Below are positions 12,082 to 20,930 of a DNA stretch of 23,564 nucleotides, piece by piece. Source of the DNA: a virus. Under the pieces are notes generated by a model. The model did not search any database. It was given only the letters and a program-made list of their open reading frames with translations, and had not been told where the DNA came from. The stretch lies in the IMG/VR virus record IMGVR_UViG_3300000101_000116, positions 3,941-27,504 of that record. One strand, 5' to 3'. Made by a program: the position numbers and the translations under genes. Every line of letters starts with the position of its first letter. Position 1 is the stretch's first letter.

Positions 12082-14337
12082 TTAGGACATTGCTGTTGTT
12101 GCTGCAACGTCTTTAATGTAAGCTTCGAATTGTTGACCACCAGCTTCCAAAGTCAACTTCATTCCATCAAACACGTTAGACACGTTTGCTGTTACGTTTG
12201 TTGATGATGCTGCGATCTTCGCACCAGTCATATCGAAAGCAGTGCTAGAGCCTATTAACGCGAGGTTTTGCAATGTTGATGTGACTTTCACATCGGAACC
12301 CATTGAGTTTAATTCCTGCATGACTCCTCTGAATTTTGTTGCGATTCCTGAGAAGTCTGCATTCCCGACGTCAGCCATAGCCTTGATTGTATCAGAACCT
12401 TCGCTGACCATCTTCGCATTTGATTCCGCCATTTTTGCCTTACTATTCGCCATGCTAGCTAAGGTCATCGCGATACCACCACCAGCCAACACAAGAGCGC
12501 CCAAGACACCTGCTCCGAGACCAGTTGCGGCTACGGCGGTTACAGCAGCAGTTGCTGTAGCAATCCCCGCTCCAATGCCTGCGATGGCCGGTCCGATAGC
12601 TGCTAAACCAGCCATAAATCCACCACCAACAGCGAAGAGCGGTGCAATCACCAAGATACCAGAGATAGCCAATGCTGCGGTCCCAAGAGCTTCTTTTGTT
12701 TCTTTGCTCATACTTTGGAATGCCTCTGTTAGATAATCGGCAATCTCTCCAAGTTTTTCTAGAGCCGGTTGAACCATAACAATTAATTCTGTTGCGAGGT
12801 TTTGAAACTTTTTCATTGTTGGAACAGTAGCTTGAACTGCATCGTCAAACTTTTTTTGAGCCTCTGCATTGTTTGCTAGCTCTTTAGAGTTTGCTTCATA
12901 ATCCGCTAAGGACATTGAAAATATTCTATTCGCCTCATTCATATCCGTGATACCGGCAGCGGCAGCAATTGATTTTTGAGTGAACCTGTCCATATCTCCA
13001 AATGCTACACCTTGTGCCTGAACTTGTTGAACAAGAGTTTTCATTCTCTCATCTTCCGTCATCATTAGCATTTGAGTTGTAGACAATTGGGTCCCAAGCA
13101 ATGCATTGAAGTGAGCTGCACCCTCTGCTGCTCCTGAGAACGTGTCAAACTTTTGAACAATTCCGAGCAAAGTTCCAACCTCGACATTAGCAGCCTTTGC
13201 TTGTGCTGCTAAGTTTTTGAATATCTTCATCGATCCCTTTCCATAGACAGCAAGCGTCTTTGATGCTGCAGTGAAATCCTTAACAATCTTATCTGCACCA
13301 ATACCCAGTTGAACACCAGCCATTGCGAGGTCAGTTTGGGCTTCAATTGCTTCGGTAGCGCCCATCCCCATTATTTTAAATGCGTTCTCCATGAAATCTG
13401 CTGTATCTGAGGCGCTTATTCCAAGTCTTTCCATTTGTGAAGTGGAAATTGCTAAGTCTGTCTGAGTCTGCTTTGATAGTTTGGCAAATTGTGATGTTCC
13501 AGCATTTAAAGCAATGATCGCATTGGCTGCACCTTCCATCGATACACCCAGCAGGTTTCCTGCTCTTTGTGTATCATAGAGTACATCATTGAATTTACCA
13601 ACGGTACCCGTCTTTCCTGCTAATGTCGCAAGACCTTGATCAAATGCGTTTAAAACTTTCATTGATTCTTTGAGGATTTTGTTAAAAACAGCTAATCCAA
13701 TAGCTTTTGGAGAAAAAGCTTCTGCAAGCTGCTCGCCTAGGATTCTCGCCTGACCTTGTGCTGCTTCTGACCCGTCCGCCATTGATGCGAAAAGATCAGT
13801 AACTTTGCCTATCGCTGAGTTTGAATAGTTCTTAAGTCCAACCATTCCGGCTATACCTTCAGCAGCAGACTTTGCTTGCACATCTCTGCCTTCTTTAACT
13901 GCGGCATTTCGCAGCTCTTCAACATCTTTCATTTCAGCTATTTTGTCGAGTACTTCGTCCAATTCGGCTACATTGAACCTCGTGGATGCTAAATCCTGAC
14001 CAGACTCTAGTGCTGCTATCATGTCCTCGGCTGCCTGTCTATCGGCTTCTAAAATGTCTCCATTTTCTTCCAATAATTGCGCAATCTCGAGTACTCTTGT
14101 TTTCTCAGCTTTGTATTCGAGGTCTTTCATCTTGCTAATTTGAGAAGTAAGTTGTGCGCGTTTGGCTAGCATATCCAAGGCTTTCGCATCTAACTCCGAG
14201 GTATCCCTAGAAGTCGATGTTGTTTCAGATACTCCAAGGGCATCTTTGAACGCTTTGATGTTCTCCGTTGAGGCATTTTTGATTGCCTCAAGGATCTGCG
14301 CCATTGTTGGTGCTGTTGGATCTGTTGGTTCTGCCAT
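12082..14337 (-). CDS. Tail tape measure protein, 751 aa
   Basis: The ATG at 14337 has GAGGG upstream. The protein is almost entirely helical and Ala/Gly/Ser-rich, with a charged coiled-coil start (residues about 60-160), a long repetitive helical middle, and a strongly hydrophobic segment near residues 565-630 (ALAAIGPAIAGIGAGIATAT; GLGAGVLGALVLAGGGIAMT). This is the usual tape measure layout, and the position between the small chaperone-type gene and baseplate genes agrees. The protein fills the tail tube and sets its length. At roughly 0.15 nm per residue a tail near 110 nm would be expected, similar to T4. The T4 counterpart is gp29 (590 aa). Confidence 0.88.
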   Translation of the reverse strand: MAEPTDPTAPTMAQILEAIKNASTENIKAFKDALGVSETTSTSRDTSELDAKALDMLAKRAQLTSQISKMKDLEYKAEKTRVLEIAQLLEENGDILEADRQAAEDMIAALESGQDLASTRFNVAELDEVLDKIAEMKDVEELRNAAVKEGRDVQAKSAAEGIAGMVGLKNYSNSAIGKVTDLFASMADGSEAAQGQARILGEQLAEAFSPKAIGLAVFNKILKESMKVLNAFDQGLATLAGKTGTVGKFNDVLYDTQRAGNLLGVSMEGAANAIIALNAGTSQFAKLSKQTQTDLAISTSQMERLGISASDTADFMENAFKIMGMGATEAIEAQTDLAMAGVQLGIGADKIVKDFTAASKTLAVYGKGSMKIFKNLAAQAKAANVEVGTLLGIVQKFDTFSGAAEGAAHFNALLGTQLSTTQMLMMTEDERMKTLVQQVQAQGVAFGDMDRFTQKSIAAAAGITDMNEANRIFSMSLADYEANSKELANNAEAQKKFDDAVQATVPTMKKFQNLATELIVMVQPALEKLGEIADYLTEAFQSMSKETKEALGTAALAISGILVIAPLFAVGGGFMAGLAAIGPAIAGIGAGIATATAAVTAVAATGLGAGVLGALVLAGGGIAMTLASMANSKAKMAESNAKMVSEGSDTIKAMADVGNADFSGIATKFRGVMQELNSMGSDVKVTSTLQNLALIGSSTAFDMTGAKIAASSTNVTANVSNVFDGMKLTLEAGGQQFEAYIKDVAATTAMS

Positions 14338-14381
14338 TGTGTTGTCCCTCGTTATTCCCTAATTAGCTTCGAAAACAAAAA

Positions 14382-14409
14382 CCCAAAGGACGTTACCGTC
14401 TCTTTTGGG
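14382..14409 (-). terminator. Terminator between the small chaperone-position gene and tape measure
   Basis: On the minus strand CCCAAA/TTTGGG encloses an inner GAC/GTC stem, followed by TTTTTGTTTT. The stop codon of the small upstream gene lies in the hairpin loop. It would reduce transcription into the tape measure gene, in line with the low copy number that protein needs. Confidence 0.75.
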
Positions 14410-14560
14410 CTTTCTTTATTTCCTTGGCTTCTTCTTCGAACTGTTTTTTCATTCTTTCAACAAACCAACTCCTCAAACCGATTGGAAGGTTATAAGCTTC
14501 AGTCAATGACCAGCCTCCAAAATGTTTTAAAATGAAGAACTGTTCATAGACTCCTTCCAT
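14393..14560 (-). CDS. Small protein in tail-chaperone position, 55 aa
   Basis: An ATG at 14560 lies four bases after the stop of the gp26-like gene, without an obvious Shine-Dalgarno site, so it depends on termination-reinitiation or on frameshifting. The open frame extends upstream to about 14596, in the +1 frame of the preceding gene across a T7 run. The protein has aromatic helices (EGVYEQFFILKHFGGWSLTE) and a highly charged helical tail (MKKQFEEEAKEIKKAQKRR). Immediately upstream of the tape measure, many phages encode tail assembly chaperones, often as frameshift fusions. That role is inferred from position. A gp51/gp26-type assembly factor is the alternative. Confidence 0.65.
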   Translation of the reverse strand: MEGVYEQFFILKHFGGWSLTEAYNLPIGLRSWFVERMKKQFEEEAKEIKKAQKRR

Positions 14561-14564
14561 GAAC

Positions 14565-15398
14565 TTAGATGTTAGGCCAAAAAAAGTCCGTTCCAAATGG
14601 AACGTCGACCTCCTGCTCGTTAGAGCAACTCTTGCAAGTAAGAGTCTGTGCGATTCTGACGCTTGTAGTACAACTTCTCAAACATTTCTTAAAGTGTGAA
14701 GCATCTGATACGATCATGTTGTCAACGTAAGAGTGGATCACTTCTTCTTCTGTGAAATTCTCAACTGACTTGATCATCTTCTTGTATTGCTCCACTGCGC
14801 CATATTCAACTGTTTTGCCTTGAATGGCCATTTCCATGATTCTATTTTCGTCTTCACCATTTGCGAGTCTAAACTTAACCGTGAACTTTGTGCCGGGCAT
14901 TGTTGTTTGATATAAACCATCACCAGCATATTGAACAATGTTCATTCCTTCTTCGTCAAGACCACCTTCGATCTTTGGTGACATCAAATCAAACGTCATC
15001 ATGTTCTTGGTCCCACACTTAGGGCAGTTAACTATGGCGTCGTAATTCGCCCCGTAAGCCGTCGCACGAGCTTTGATGAGTATTGCGTTGCGGTCACACA
15101 CAAGAAGGCTTAGAGGGTCAATTTCGGCGTCTACAATGATGTTTTGAAGCACTCTCTCTAGTGCGATCCCTTTTCTTATAAGAGATTGGTTTGAAAGTGT
15201 GTCTTCATCTTTTGCGGTCATGAATTTAATCTCAACAAAGTCAATCCCGTTTAGAGGATGGTCTTCTGGATATCCCTGACCTTTTGATGGGAGATCAACG
15301 ACCTCCGTCGGAGCCACAAAATTTAGTGGACTCATTGGTGGAGCATCTGAATGCTCTGGTTTACTGTCTGTTCCCAGACGATTGGAATTTCTTCCCAT
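14565..15398 (-). CDS. T4 gp26/gp51-type baseplate protein with zinc-finger cysteines, 277 aa
   Basis: The ATG at 15398 has GGAG upstream. The core resembles the T4 baseplate family of gp26: VVDLPSKGQGYP (33-44), IKFMTAKDEDTLSNQSLIRK (57-76), then LLVCDRNAILIKARATAYG. Two CxxC pairs, C125/C128 (CPKCG) and C255/C258 (CKSC), probably form a zinc site. In T4 these proteins act in assembly of the central baseplate hub. The gene is in a different place from T4: between tube and tape measure, where most phages have tail chaperones. Its 3' end carries a T7 run (14579-14585) followed by TGG, from which a +1 slip would fuse it to the next small protein. Confidence 0.8.
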   Translation of the reverse strand: MGRNSNRLGTDSKPEHSDAPPMSPLNFVAPTEVVDLPSKGQGYPEDHPLNGIDFVEIKFMTAKDEDTLSNQSLIRKGIALERVLQNIIVDAEIDPLSLLVCDRNAILIKARATAYGANYDAIVNCPKCGTKNMMTFDLMSPKIEGGLDEEGMNIVQYAGDGLYQTTMPGTKFTVKFRLANGEDENRIMEMAIQGKTVEYGAVEQYKKMIKSVENFTEEEVIHSYVDNMIVSDASHFKKCLRSCTTSVRIAQTLTCKSCSNEQEVDVPFGTDFFWPNI

Positions 15399-15409
15399 TA
15401 TATCTCCAA

Positions 15410-15901
15410 TTAATTTAAGTCAAAAGTAGCATAGTCATAGGCCACTTCGATTGTTATTTCTGTTATGTCGTCACTTCCATAATCAAGTCTAGAGAAGGCT
15501 AGCGAAGTCATGAAGGCTCCTTTGACTGTCCAAGTCTCAAGCGGCTGACCATCAGCATTCAATTGTTGAATCGAAAGCCCTTCAATGAATCCCTTGTTAT
15601 CTTTTGCCAAACCTTCCATGGGTACTTTACTATTGGGGTCTATATATCCTAGTTCTCCCAGCTCGTCCATTAGTAGGTTGATAACATCTCCAACATCTGC
15701 TACGATTAGTGAGATTGGCTTCCATGTAGCAATACCGGGATACTTGAATTTGTGATTAATAAGTTGATATTCGTTGTTAGAAATGTCGAAAGATGGCTTA
15801 TCAACCGACTTAGCCCACCACCAAGTTGCCTGATCGCCATCTAACAATTTAAATCTAAAGTTTCTTTTAGGTTCAAGACTTGCTTCCGTCCAAAAGGTCA
15901 T
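15410..15901 (-). CDS. 19: Tail tube protein (gp19-like), second copy, 163 aa
   Basis: The ATG at 15901 follows GAGG. The protein begins MTFWTEASLEPKRNFRFKL, nearly identical at the start to its upstream neighbour, and contains WWWAKSVDKPSFDISNNEY and a closing beta strand EITIEVAYDYATF. These are the hallmarks of the T4 gp19-type tube protein, which stacks as hexamers to form the inner tube. The length matches T4 gp19 (163 aa). One of the two copies may form the bulk tube and the other a cap or initiator. The sequence alone does not say which. Confidence 0.85.
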   Translation of the reverse strand: MTFWTEASLEPKRNFRFKLLDGDQATWWWAKSVDKPSFDISNNEYQLINHKFKYPGIATWKPISLIVADVGDVINLLMDELGELGYIDPNSKVPMEGLAKDNKGFIEGLSIQQLNADGQPLETWTVKGAFMTSLAFSRLDYGSDDITEITIEVAYDYATFDLN

Positions 15902-15913
15902 GTATAGCCTCTA

Positions 15914-16468
15914 TTAGTTGTTAGTCGTAAATTGTGATGCGTTTCCGTCGCCGTGAGCACATTCAGCCCAGTCATATCGCCAAGTCAAGTCGATTGTTCT
16001 CAAGTCGTCATTATCATAAGATAAGTCAGAAAACGAAGCCCCTTTCAACCAAGCATTGCGAAGAGTCCATTCTTCAATCATTTTCCCGTCTGAATTTAAA
16101 ATTGTAACGATTATCGATTTTGTTCCATCAACGGAATTGTTTTTTGACATTGTAGTCAAAGAGTCGCTGGAAACATCAGTCGCAGTCTTTACTTTAAAAC
16201 CAGCATTTAATATAATGTTGTTAGTTAGTTGAGTCGCATTTGGAGAGACTGGGTCCACAAGAGACATGCTACAGTCAGTCCAAGTCAAACGACCAGGGAA
16301 GTAATACTTGTTATCCATGAAGTCGTGAGTCGCCTCTGCGATATCATATGATGGGGTCTTGAAATTCTTCGCCCACCAGATAACAGAGTTGTCCCCAAAT
16401 CCAACAATTTCTACTTTAAATCTAAAATTTCTTTTAGGCTCTATCGATGCTTCTGTCCAAAATGACAT
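15914..16468 (-). CDS. 19: Tail tube protein (gp19-like), first copy, 184 aa
   Basis: The ATG at 16468 has GGAG upstream and is the first gene after the sheath, as in T4. It starts MSFWTEASIEPKRNFRFKVE and shares WWAKNFKTPSYDI and TWRYDWAE with the gp19 family. It is 21 residues longer than the next gene, mostly from an insertion in the middle (about residues 95-120) and a short acidic/His tail. As a tube protein it assembles inside the sheath and passes DNA. Being next to the sheath gene, it may be the main tube subunit (inference). Confidence 0.85.
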   Translation of the reverse strand: MSFWTEASIEPKRNFRFKVEIVGFGDNSVIWWAKNFKTPSYDIAEATHDFMDNKYYFPGRLTWTDCSMSLVDPVSPNATQLTNNIILNAGFKVKTATDVSSDSLTTMSKNNSVDGTKSIIVTILNSDGKMIEEWTLRNAWLKGASFSDLSYDNDDLRTIDLTWRYDWAECAHGDGNASQFTTNN

Positions 16469-16504
16469 AATGTAATTCTCCTATTTATTAATAATTAGTG
16501 TTGA

Positions 16505-19500
16505 TTAGAATTCTACGCCACTTTGAGTGATAACAAAGTCAACAGCGATAAACTCGATTGCACGGGCAGGCTTAACAAAAACCTTTGCGTACAAAATGTT
16601 TCGATCTTGAAGATCTGGGGTAGTGGTTGTTTCATCAAGAACAAGCTTGTATTCGGTAACACCAAACTCAGCTTTTACTCCTGATAATACAACGTCAGCT
16701 TGTGCCTTAAAGCGATTCCAAGTTGCTTGAACGTTTTGGTCAAACAAGATAGTATCAGCGATATCTCCAATTTCTTTCTTGAGATAGTTCATCAAGCGAC
16801 GAACATTGATTCGGTCAAGAGCAGAAGCTGATTGTTGAAGAGTTTTCTGTCCAAAAATCACGGTGTCACCTGTTGCAGGGAATCGTGCGATTGGATTGAT
16901 GTTTACTTCATATAAGCTATCACGATCAGCTTTAGTTAAGTGTTCGATTGTTCCTAGTATCGCAGGACCTCCAGATCCACCAAGAGGGTTTAATCCACCT
17001 CTTTGGAACCCAGCAGGTGCGAACCATGGCTGAGAGTCAGCTTCTGATTTTGCGATTGCTCCAAGGGCCGCTACTGATGGAGGAGTTACAATAACAGTTC
17101 CGTTTCCATTTAAAGTATCAGCCAATCGGACATTTGGATAGTAAGTCGCAGCGTAAGAGCTGTCCAATCCGGCAGCATTTATTTCAGCAACAACACCAGA
17201 GATGGTTTGAGGAGTATCGTTTGCGGTACCATTATCAACTGCTGGTGAATAAATACCTTCAACATCGATAATTGCTAATGCATCCCCACGAGCCTCAGTT
17301 TGTGAAATCAAGTCTTGATTTACTGAACGGTTTGTAACGCCCGGTATAGAGATCAAGTCATAACGAATAACGTCTCTATCGGCTACCATGTTAAGTGCAG
17401 ATTCCATTGAGTATTGAGCGTATCCGCTTGCATCCAACTCAACTTTGTTGAATGGGTTTTGCAATTTAATGTTAAGTCCGTCAAATCCACCGAAGAATGG
17501 TGCGACAAATTGCTTAACACCATCAGTGTCGATAAGAGTAGCAAGCGCTACGGGACTTGAGGCTGCTGCCTTAAAGTAGTATTTACCACCTGTTGTCTCG
17601 ATTTCGTCCAAAGTGAACGTGTACGATGCTTCAGTCAGTGCATCACCTTCTGCTAAATGTGGTTGAAAGAGGGAGTCTGCTCTTAATTGACCTAAGTCTC
17701 CGAAGTTCTCATCGCCTTTTTGAGCATCGTAAGAGAGTCCAAGTAGTGCAGTGGATCCATAGTTTCCATTTCTAACGTTAGTGTTTTGCTCTGAAAGTCC
17801 GTATTTCGGATAAGAAACAGTTACTGTATCGCCAACTTTGAGTTCGTCAATTAGATTAGTTGCACCGTTTGGTAAAGTATCCTTACCGAAGATCCAATCT
17901 TTAGATGCAAGACTACTGCCTTCTGGGATTTCAGCATCCCCAACATAAGTTCTTGGTCCAACGAATCCAACTGGAAAGTCAGCTCCGATTGTGGCTGTAG
18001 CTGTAGGCATTTCAACTCTGACTAAGTTAGAATTGTTAGTGTATGTACCAGTGGTAATAACTTTTTTGCCATTCCATTCTTGATTGATGTTTCCAATTTT
18101 CTTTTCGATATAATTCGCATCAGCAGGATTTAAAGTTAAGTTTACAAACTTTTCAATGTATTGAGAAGCTTTCATTCCAACACCAGCGATCTCCAAAGAG
18201 AATGTAGCATTTGGACTAAGAGCAGTACCGCGACGAATATCTTTGATTCTCACGACGTGATTCTTGTGAAAGTCTGAGCCTTCTTCTAAAGCTACCAATC
18301 TAAACAATTTCTTTTGAGCAGGCTTCGCACCGATAAACCAACCAGACTTTGCTGCTGTGGCTTCGGATTGCCAATCAGTGAATTCACCATTTGATCCAGA
18401 ACGAATCGCTGCTGTGAAAGCAATGAGGTCATTGCTAGCATCTAGTCTATTAACTGCATGTTCAAAGGTCTCGCCTAAGAAGTAGTTCAAAGTATTAGCA
18501 CCTGTTCCATCTGCGAATTCTGTAGCATCTGTGTTAAAAACATTTCTGATAAAGTTTGGTGATGCTGAGTCGAAGTTGAAAGTAAACTCATCTTCATTTG
18601 TACCATCGCCGATAAAAGCATTCCAGCCATTTGTTCCTTTAACAATAGCGGTTGCTCCATCTTTGGAGATGGCTGTTCCAAAACGTCCGTTACCAGATAA
18701 TGTGATGTTACTTGCACTCATGTAAAGAACTGCAGCAAGTGTTCCGCTCAATGCAGCTGTCGTTGGAAGACCGCCTGCAAATGTTATGGCTCCAGAGGCA
18801 ACTGTGAATAGATTCTCTCCAGATGCACTTACATAAGCGATTGTTCGAGTATTACCAGTAGGGCCGGAGACCGCTTGAGTTATCGTAAGTTCGTCTGTTG
18901 ACCCAACTTGAACGGCTTGGAAATCAGCGTGAAGAGCGACTACTGAGGCAATATGAGCAGCAGCGGCTTCTTTTGTTACAGAAGCTACGCTTATGTCTAA
19001 TTCGTCAACTCCGGGACTACTAGCGACCCATGTAAATTGCTGGGCGACGCCTGATGCATTTTGAATGTCGATGGTGTCTCCGACTGTGAGGTTCGCGCGA
19101 CCCAAATCTCTGACTTGTATCGTCACAGAAGCAGCTTGAGTAGCAGGGTTTGTGTTTTCTGCGACAAAGATACCAACGGCAGATTCAACTTCGGGTACGG
19201 TACCGATTGCACTTGTGATATCCTTCTGAGGGACACTCCAACCAGCTTCATAAGATGCACCTGATTCTTTAATTCCAGCTAAGCGAAGGAATTTAACAGG
19301 GCCAACTCCGGCAGCCAAATAGGCTTGAGCAGCATAGCCAGCATACGAAGGAGCACCAGTGTTTCCTTCTCGCCATGGATCTTGGCTCTTAACCCCATCC
19401 ATTGGTCTTCCAAAAACTTCGATAAAGTTTTCCAAACTGTTAACCTTGACAGGTTTCATTGAGGGCCCTTTTCTAGATCTACCGATGAGAAGCAATCCAT

Positions 19501-19585
19501 CTTCTTCAGGTACTAGGGTTACTTGTGATTGGTCGATCTCTCTCAGCTCAATTCCGGGAGACGCAAAGTCAAACTTGGTAGGCAT
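16505..19585 (-). CDS. 18: Tail sheath protein (gp18-like), 1026 aa
   Basis: The ATG at 19585 follows TTAGGAG. The N-terminus (FASPGIELREIDQS, then GLLLIGRSRKGP) and the C-terminal part (PWFAPAGFQRGGL; SALDRINVRRLMNYLKKEI; YAKVFVKPARAIEFIAVDFV) are typical of contractile tail sheath proteins, which form the contracting outer tube of the tail. T4 gp18 has 659 residues, so about 370 extra residues are inserted. The extra material is in the first two thirds and is Ala/Ser/Thr/Gly-rich and beta-like (for example GNTRTIAYVSASGENLFTVA), probably surface domains on the sheath. Position between the tail terminator and tube genes agrees with T4-type order. Confidence 0.93.
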   Translation of the reverse strand: MPTKFDFASPGIELREIDQSQVTLVPEEDGLLLIGRSRKGPSMKPVKVNSLENFIEVFGRPMDGVKSQDPWREGNTGAPSYAGYAAQAYLAAGVGPVKFLRLAGIKESGASYEAGWSVPQKDITSAIGTVPEVESAVGIFVAENTNPATQAASVTIQVRDLGRANLTVGDTIDIQNASGVAQQFTWVASSPGVDELDISVASVTKEAAAAHIASVVALHADFQAVQVGSTDELTITQAVSGPTGNTRTIAYVSASGENLFTVASGAITFAGGLPTTAALSGTLAAVLYMSASNITLSGNGRFGTAISKDGATAIVKGTNGWNAFIGDGTNEDEFTFNFDSASPNFIRNVFNTDATEFADGTGANTLNYFLGETFEHAVNRLDASNDLIAFTAAIRSGSNGEFTDWQSEATAAKSGWFIGAKPAQKKLFRLVALEEGSDFHKNHVVRIKDIRRGTALSPNATFSLEIAGVGMKASQYIEKFVNLTLNPADANYIEKKIGNINQEWNGKKVITTGTYTNNSNLVRVEMPTATATIGADFPVGFVGPRTYVGDAEIPEGSSLASKDWIFGKDTLPNGATNLIDELKVGDTVTVSYPKYGLSEQNTNVRNGNYGSTALLGLSYDAQKGDENFGDLGQLRADSLFQPHLAEGDALTEASYTFTLDEIETTGGKYYFKAAASSPVALATLIDTDGVKQFVAPFFGGFDGLNIKLQNPFNKVELDASGYAQYSMESALNMVADRDVIRYDLISIPGVTNRSVNQDLISQTEARGDALAIIDVEGIYSPAVDNGTANDTPQTISGVVAEINAAGLDSSYAATYYPNVRLADTLNGNGTVIVTPPSVAALGAIAKSEADSQPWFAPAGFQRGGLNPLGGSGGPAILGTIEHLTKADRDSLYEVNINPIARFPATGDTVIFGQKTLQQSASALDRINVRRLMNYLKKEIGDIADTILFDQNVQATWNRFKAQADVVLSGVKAEFGVTEYKLVLDETTTTPDLQDRNILYAKVFVKPARAIEFIAVDFVITQSGVEF

Positions 19586-19643
19586 TAATTTACTCCTAAT
19601 AAAATTTTATTTTCCTAGTAAATAGTTAAATAAAAGCCCAAAG

Positions 19644-20450
19644 TCATAAATCTCTAAATTTCTCACCCGACTTATCCCAAGGTTTACTATCTCCAACAAT
19701 CACGCGCTCTCTGGAAATCTTGACCTCAACCACTGACTCCTTTCTTTGAATGAAAGGTTCGTCATCATTATGGTCGTTTCCTGTTAAGTAACCAAGGATC
19801 TTAATGGTTGCTTTTGCTGTGAATATTCTTTCTTCTTCCCCAAGGTTACCGGAGCTTGATGTACCAAAGTCCGAGTCAATAAACGCTTCATATTTGTATC
19901 CACCATTTTGAACAGTGAAGTTTCTTTTTCTCTCGGAAATAAGGAGAGGCAAGATCTGATTCATTTGTTGTTGATATTCTGTTCGGATAAATACTTCAAA
20001 TGTGCAAGCCACATATACGGGTCTTGGTATTGATATTGTTTCGTAGACAACTTTCTTTGAAGAAGTAGGTCCGGTATTGTCTCCGGTCTCTCTACGTCGG
20101 TCAGCGTTCTTAAAGTTTTGAGTCTTGTCTTGTTTGATGACTCTCTTTATCATAATCTTGTTATTGTCGAGCTCTTCCGATTGAACTGCGCCTTTAAAAG
20201 CGTCATCTTTTGAGACACCAGTTCGTGCGACGGTGATGATTGGAAGCCTTAGCTTGCCAACACTATCTCTCAAGTCTTTGTTGTTTTTTATCTGATAAGC
20301 TCTTTCTGATCCAAACCACAACACCTTAACCTTCTCGATGCCCTGATTTGTTCTTACATGCGCATTAAGTGTCTCATCTACAAACCTAAACACAGCAGTG
20401 TCTATGTTCTCTAATGTTGATGGTACTTCTGGAACTTGACTATCCTGCAT
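19644..20450 (-). CDS. 15: Tail terminator / sheath stabiliser (gp15-like), 268 aa
   Basis: The ATG at 20450 has GGAG upstream and overlaps the previous gene by 11 bases. The length is close to T4 gp15 (272 aa). Features I associate with that family are VKVLWFGSERAYQIKNNKDL, then LRLPIITVAR, and PVYVACTFEVFIRTEYQQQM, followed by a C-terminal strand region. In T4, gp15 caps the finished tube and sheath and connects the tail to the neck. The position directly before the sheath gene fits. Confidence 0.8.
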   Translation of the reverse strand: MQDSQVPEVPSTLENIDTAVFRFVDETLNAHVRTNQGIEKVKVLWFGSERAYQIKNNKDLRDSVGKLRLPIITVARTGVSKDDAFKGAVQSEELDNNKIMIKRVIKQDKTQNFKNADRRRETGDNTGPTSSKKVVYETISIPRPVYVACTFEVFIRTEYQQQMNQILPLLISERKRNFTVQNGGYKYEAFIDSDFGTSSSGNLGEEERIFTAKATIKILGYLTGNDHNDDEPFIQRKESVVEVKISRERVIVGDSKPWDKSGEKFRDL

Positions 20451-20925
20451 TGAATACTCCGTCTCTTGCTCTTATACAGTCAGCTGATATCTCAAACCGA
20501 CTCTCTGGTTGTCCAAAGAGAAGCTTGGGCTCGTTTAGCTTGACTATCTCATAGTAGATAGATCCAAACCTTACAAAGTCACCCTCTCGGACAAATAGGT
20601 TTTGATCTTCAGTCAATCTTCTCTTGTGGAAGTTGACGGTAATTTTTGTCGACTTGTCGAGTGCGATGTTTTCTAAGTCTGCTGTCTCAACACCATTGTA
20701 GGTAACCAAAGCGTAAACTCTTATTGGATGCAAAAAGGTCTTTTCTATTGCCTCTCCATATAATGGATGGAATTCTGTATTATCAACGTCGATGGGGAAG
20801 TACAGGACCTGTTGACCAACAACTCTCTCGATGATCTCATCGTTGATCTGTTTTACAAGGTTCTTCTCTTTCTCGCCTAAAAATAAAGGCGCAGGTGGTT
20901 GTGCTGGTCTTTCCCATTTGCCCAT
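20440..20925 (-). CDS. 14: Neck protein (gp14-like), 161 aa
   Basis: The ATG at 20925 lies five bases after the stop of the gp13-like gene, so it is probably coupled. By eye the order of motifs follows T4 gp14: a helix with INDEIIERVVGQQVLYFPID, HPLYGEAIEKTF, a beta region (ITVNFHKRRL), VREGDFVRFGSIYYEIVKLN, and LFGQPESRFEISADCI near the end. It is shorter than T4 gp14 (256 aa), lacking the N-terminal and C-terminal extensions. In T4, gp14 with gp13 completes the head and forms the neck collar to which the tail attaches. Confidence 0.7.
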   Translation of the reverse strand: MGKWERPAQPPAPLFLGEKEKNLVKQINDEIIERVVGQQVLYFPIDVDNTEFHPLYGEAIEKTFLHPIRVYALVTYNGVETADLENIALDKSTKITVNFHKRRLTEDQNLFVREGDFVRFGSIYYEIVKLNEPKLLFGQPESRFEISADCIRARDGVFNAG

Positions 20926-20930
20926 CTAGA

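Noticed and set aside
12242-12736. 164-codon plus-strand frame rich in Ala/Pro opposite the tape measure gene.
   Set aside because: It is an antisense shadow of the Ala/Gly-rich tape measure codons, with no ribosome site. All other plus-strand frames in the window look the same.
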